DNA from: an uncultured Oscillospiraceae bacterium
GTDB lineage: Bacteria > Bacillota > Clostridia > Oscillospirales > Oscillospiraceae
Direction of reading: 5' to 3'
DNA length: 7,740 nucleotides
Assembly (NCBI GenBank): GCA_900763675.1
Contig: CAAFLE010000058.1
Location: 1 to 7,740 of the forward strand
Positions 6,985-7,740 of the stretch are shown here, one piece after another. The notes below the pieces were generated by a model. That model did no database searches and was not told the origin of the DNA. It saw only the letters and a list, made by a program, of their open reading frames with translations. The position numbers and the translations under genes were made by a program. Each line of letters begins with the position of its first letter. Position 1 is the stretch's first letter.

Positions 6985-7233
6985 ATGGGCGACGCCACCA
7001 AACCGTTCGCCACGGTATCCAATCGCGCACAGATTCGGGAGATCCTCTCCTCGGTATACGACTCGCTGATGCTCAAGGGCTACAACCCCATCAATCAGCT
7101 GGTGGGCTATATCCTGTCCGAGGATCCCACGTACATCACCAACTACAACAATGCCCGCTCGCTCATCTGCCGGATCGACCGGGACGAGCTGCTGCAGGAG
7201 CTGGTGCGCAGCTATCTCGAGGACAAGGAATAA
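6985..7233 (+). CDS. ireB: IreB family regulatory phosphoprotein (UPF0297)
   Basis: The 82-residue protein matches the UPF0297/YrzL family. Its Enterococcus faecalis member IreB is a substrate of the Ser/Thr kinase IreK and acts in cephalosporin resistance and envelope stress. The family core KGYNPINQLVGYILSEDPTYI (31-51) is present and followed by NNARSLICRIDRDELLQELVRSYLE. The N-terminus has two threonines, T5 and T10. T5 in TKPF probably corresponds to one of the two phosphorylated threonines of E. faecalis IreB, but the spacing differs. The ATG at 6985 lies 8 nt after AAAGGGGG (6969-6976). In many Firmicutes this gene is followed by ruvX and a UPF0473 gene; here neither follows within the window. 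Instead the sequence passes to a noncoding, hairpin-rich region. Confidence 0.94.
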   Translation: MGDATKPFATVSNRAQIREILSSVYDSLMLKGYNPINQLVGYILSEDPTYITNYNNARSLICRIDRDELLQELVRSYLEDKE

Positions 7234-7286
7234 CCCGGGAAAACGAAAAGAGCCGCCGGAGGTTAGCTGGTTGCTCATAAAAAAGT

Positions 7287-7329
7287 GAATCCGACCTTTG
7301 GCTGCAATCAAAGGTCGGATTCTTTTTTT
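7287..7329. terminator. Strong Rho-independent terminator downstream of ireB
   Basis: A perfect 14-bp stem (7287-7300 with 7309-7322) around an 8-nt loop is followed by seven T (7323-7329). Six A residues precede the left arm (7279-7284), so it can also terminate minus-strand transcripts coming from the right. It begins 54 bp after the ireB stop, beyond what looks like one half of another terminator (about 7244-7259). Confidence 0.92.
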
Positions 7330-7340
7330 ATGTTAGGGCT

Positions 7341-7434
7341 GGAATATCCATGGCTCCCTCTGACGCGGGAGGCTTGGATGCGGTGCAAAATCGCACATTA
7401 CCGCACTACACCGAATGGTGTATAGAAGTGCGCC
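7341..7434. other. Cluster of three hairpins, possible structured RNA or recombination site
   Basis: Hairpin 1 pairs 7346-7358 with 7367-7379, 13 nt per arm with two mismatches. Hairpin 2 pairs GTGC (7383-7386) with GCAC (7393-7396), extended by TGCG (7379-7382) with CGCA (7402-7405). Hairpin 3 pairs CGCAC (7402-7406) with GTGCG (7428-7432) outside a perfect TACACC/GGTGTA stem (7407-7412 with 7417-7422, loop GAAT). Hairpins 2 and 3 compete for 7402-7405, and CGCAC occurs twice (7392-7396, 7402-7406), so alternative folds are possible. No ORF of note covers it. I do not recognise it as a known riboswitch or ribozyme. Confidence 0.5.
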
Positions 7435-7507
7435 CTTACTGTTTGACAAATTGGAATTGATTTTCCTTTTTATTTCTTAGTAGCGTCGATTAACAAGGAC
7501 AGACACG

Positions 7508-7614
7508 TCGGACAGCCAGCCTTTTCGGATCTTTTTGCCCTTTTGTCGTTGGCGGGCGACAGCCCGCCCGCCTCCAAAAGAACAAAAATCCCTCGAAAAT
7601 CCAAGGCTGTCCGA
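7508..7614. repeat. Long imperfect palindrome (about 107 nt) forming a hairpin
   Basis: The outer arms TCGGACAGCC (7508-7517) and GGCTGTCCGA (7605-7614) are perfectly complementary. Moving inward, TTTTCG (7522-7527) pairs with CGAAAA (7594-7599), TTTTTG (7532-7537) with CAAAAA (7583-7588), CTTTTG (7540-7545) with CAAAAG (7575-7580), and GGCGGGC (7551-7557) with GCCCGCC (7562-7568) around the loop GACA. About 35 base pairs line up in register with only small bulges. This is far more than chance and is unlike a simple terminator. ORFs that cross it on the minus strand are best explained as by-products. The function is unknown; a noncoding RNA, an element end or a single-strand origin or transfer site are possibilities. 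Confidence 0.75.
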
Positions 7615-7615
7615 T

Positions 7616-7724
7616 GCGAAACAGTTTCGCGGGAGCAGAAATGCCCCCAGACAATGAAAAGTCCGCAGAGAATACTTTGTGTATTCTCAAGGGCTTTGAC
7701 GCCGTATGAGGGCATTTCCGCCCG
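7616..7724. other. Second folded domain next to the long palindrome
   Basis: The ends of this stretch pair: CGGG (7630-7633) with CCCG (7721-7724), then GAAATGCCC (7638-7646) with GGGCATTTC (7710-7718). A perfect 8-bp hairpin GAGAATAC/GTATTCTC (7668-7675 with 7681-7688, loop TTTGT) lies inside, and a short palindrome GCGAAAC-A-GTTTCGC (7616-7630) precedes it. With the adjacent long palindrome this makes a nearly continuous fold from about 7506 to 7724. No protein gene is convincing here. From memory, similar sequence occurs as noncoding stretches near mobile-element genes in gut Firmicutes, but I cannot verify this. Confidence 0.5.
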
Positions 7725-7740
7725 GCAGAACCGCGTGTGC

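Noticed and set aside
7346..7440. Possible integron attC, cobalamin riboswitch, group II intron domain V or known ribozyme
   Set aside because: I looked for the attC core, the B12 box, the domain V signature and hammerhead core motifs and found none; only hairpins remain as evidence.
7443..7473. Possible promoter with a consensus -35 TTGACA
   Set aside because: No acceptable -10 hexamer lies 16-18 bp downstream (the stretch is T-rich, CTTTTTAT), and no gene follows.
7470..7715. Minus-strand ORFs of 81 and 66 residues and a plus-strand frame ending in ILKGFDAV
   Set aside because: They span the long palindrome and second folded domain, lack convincing ribosome-binding sites and show no domain. 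Several frames being open at once fits structured noncoding DNA better.
1..7740. CRISPR array, tRNA or rRNA genes
   Set aside because: No regularly spaced direct repeats, no tRNA T-arm/CCA pattern and no rRNA-like sequence were seen on either strand.

Overview
The window looks like part of the chromosome of a GC-rich Clostridia bacterium, most likely in or near the Oscillospiraceae (Ruminococcaceae). I infer this from four things: an intact T-box leader ahead of pheST, an IreB-family gene, an intergenic repeat of a kind I associate with Oscillospiraceae genomes, and alanine racemase and NAD(P)HX dehydratase of Firmicutes type. Nothing here identifies a species.

Layout, left to right. Positions 3-329 (+) are the 3' end of an unrecognised membrane-protein gene. 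It converges on a minus-strand operon, and both share a bidirectional terminator at 334-371. The minus-strand operon is nnrD (2232-3119), a putative lipoprotein gene (1691-2227) and alr (386-1522). It reads from a good sigma-A promoter at 3145-3173. A 137-bp MITE-like repeat with 29-bp imperfect terminal inverted repeats (1546-1682) lies between the lipoprotein gene and alr. The operon combines metabolite repair (NAD(P)HX dehydration), an exported lipoprotein of unknown role, and D-alanine supply for peptidoglycan.

A second promoter (3182-3210) points the other way and drives a T-box leader (3217-3452). The leader has a UUC specifier, a canonical T-box sequence and a terminator, so uncharged tRNA-Phe should switch on pheS (3493-4518) and pheT (4531-6909). 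These encode the two subunits of phenylalanyl-tRNA synthetase. Next comes ireB (6985-7233), a small IreB/UPF0297 regulatory phosphoprotein with its own promoter.

The last ~500 bp (7234-7740) contain no convincing protein gene but are densely structured. They hold what looks like half of a disrupted terminator just after ireB, a strong terminator (7287-7329), a cluster of mutually exclusive hairpins (7341-7434), a ~107-nt imperfect palindrome (7508-7614), and a further folded domain (7616-7724). I read this as the edge of an inserted element or a structured noncoding locus. It is the least explained part of the window.
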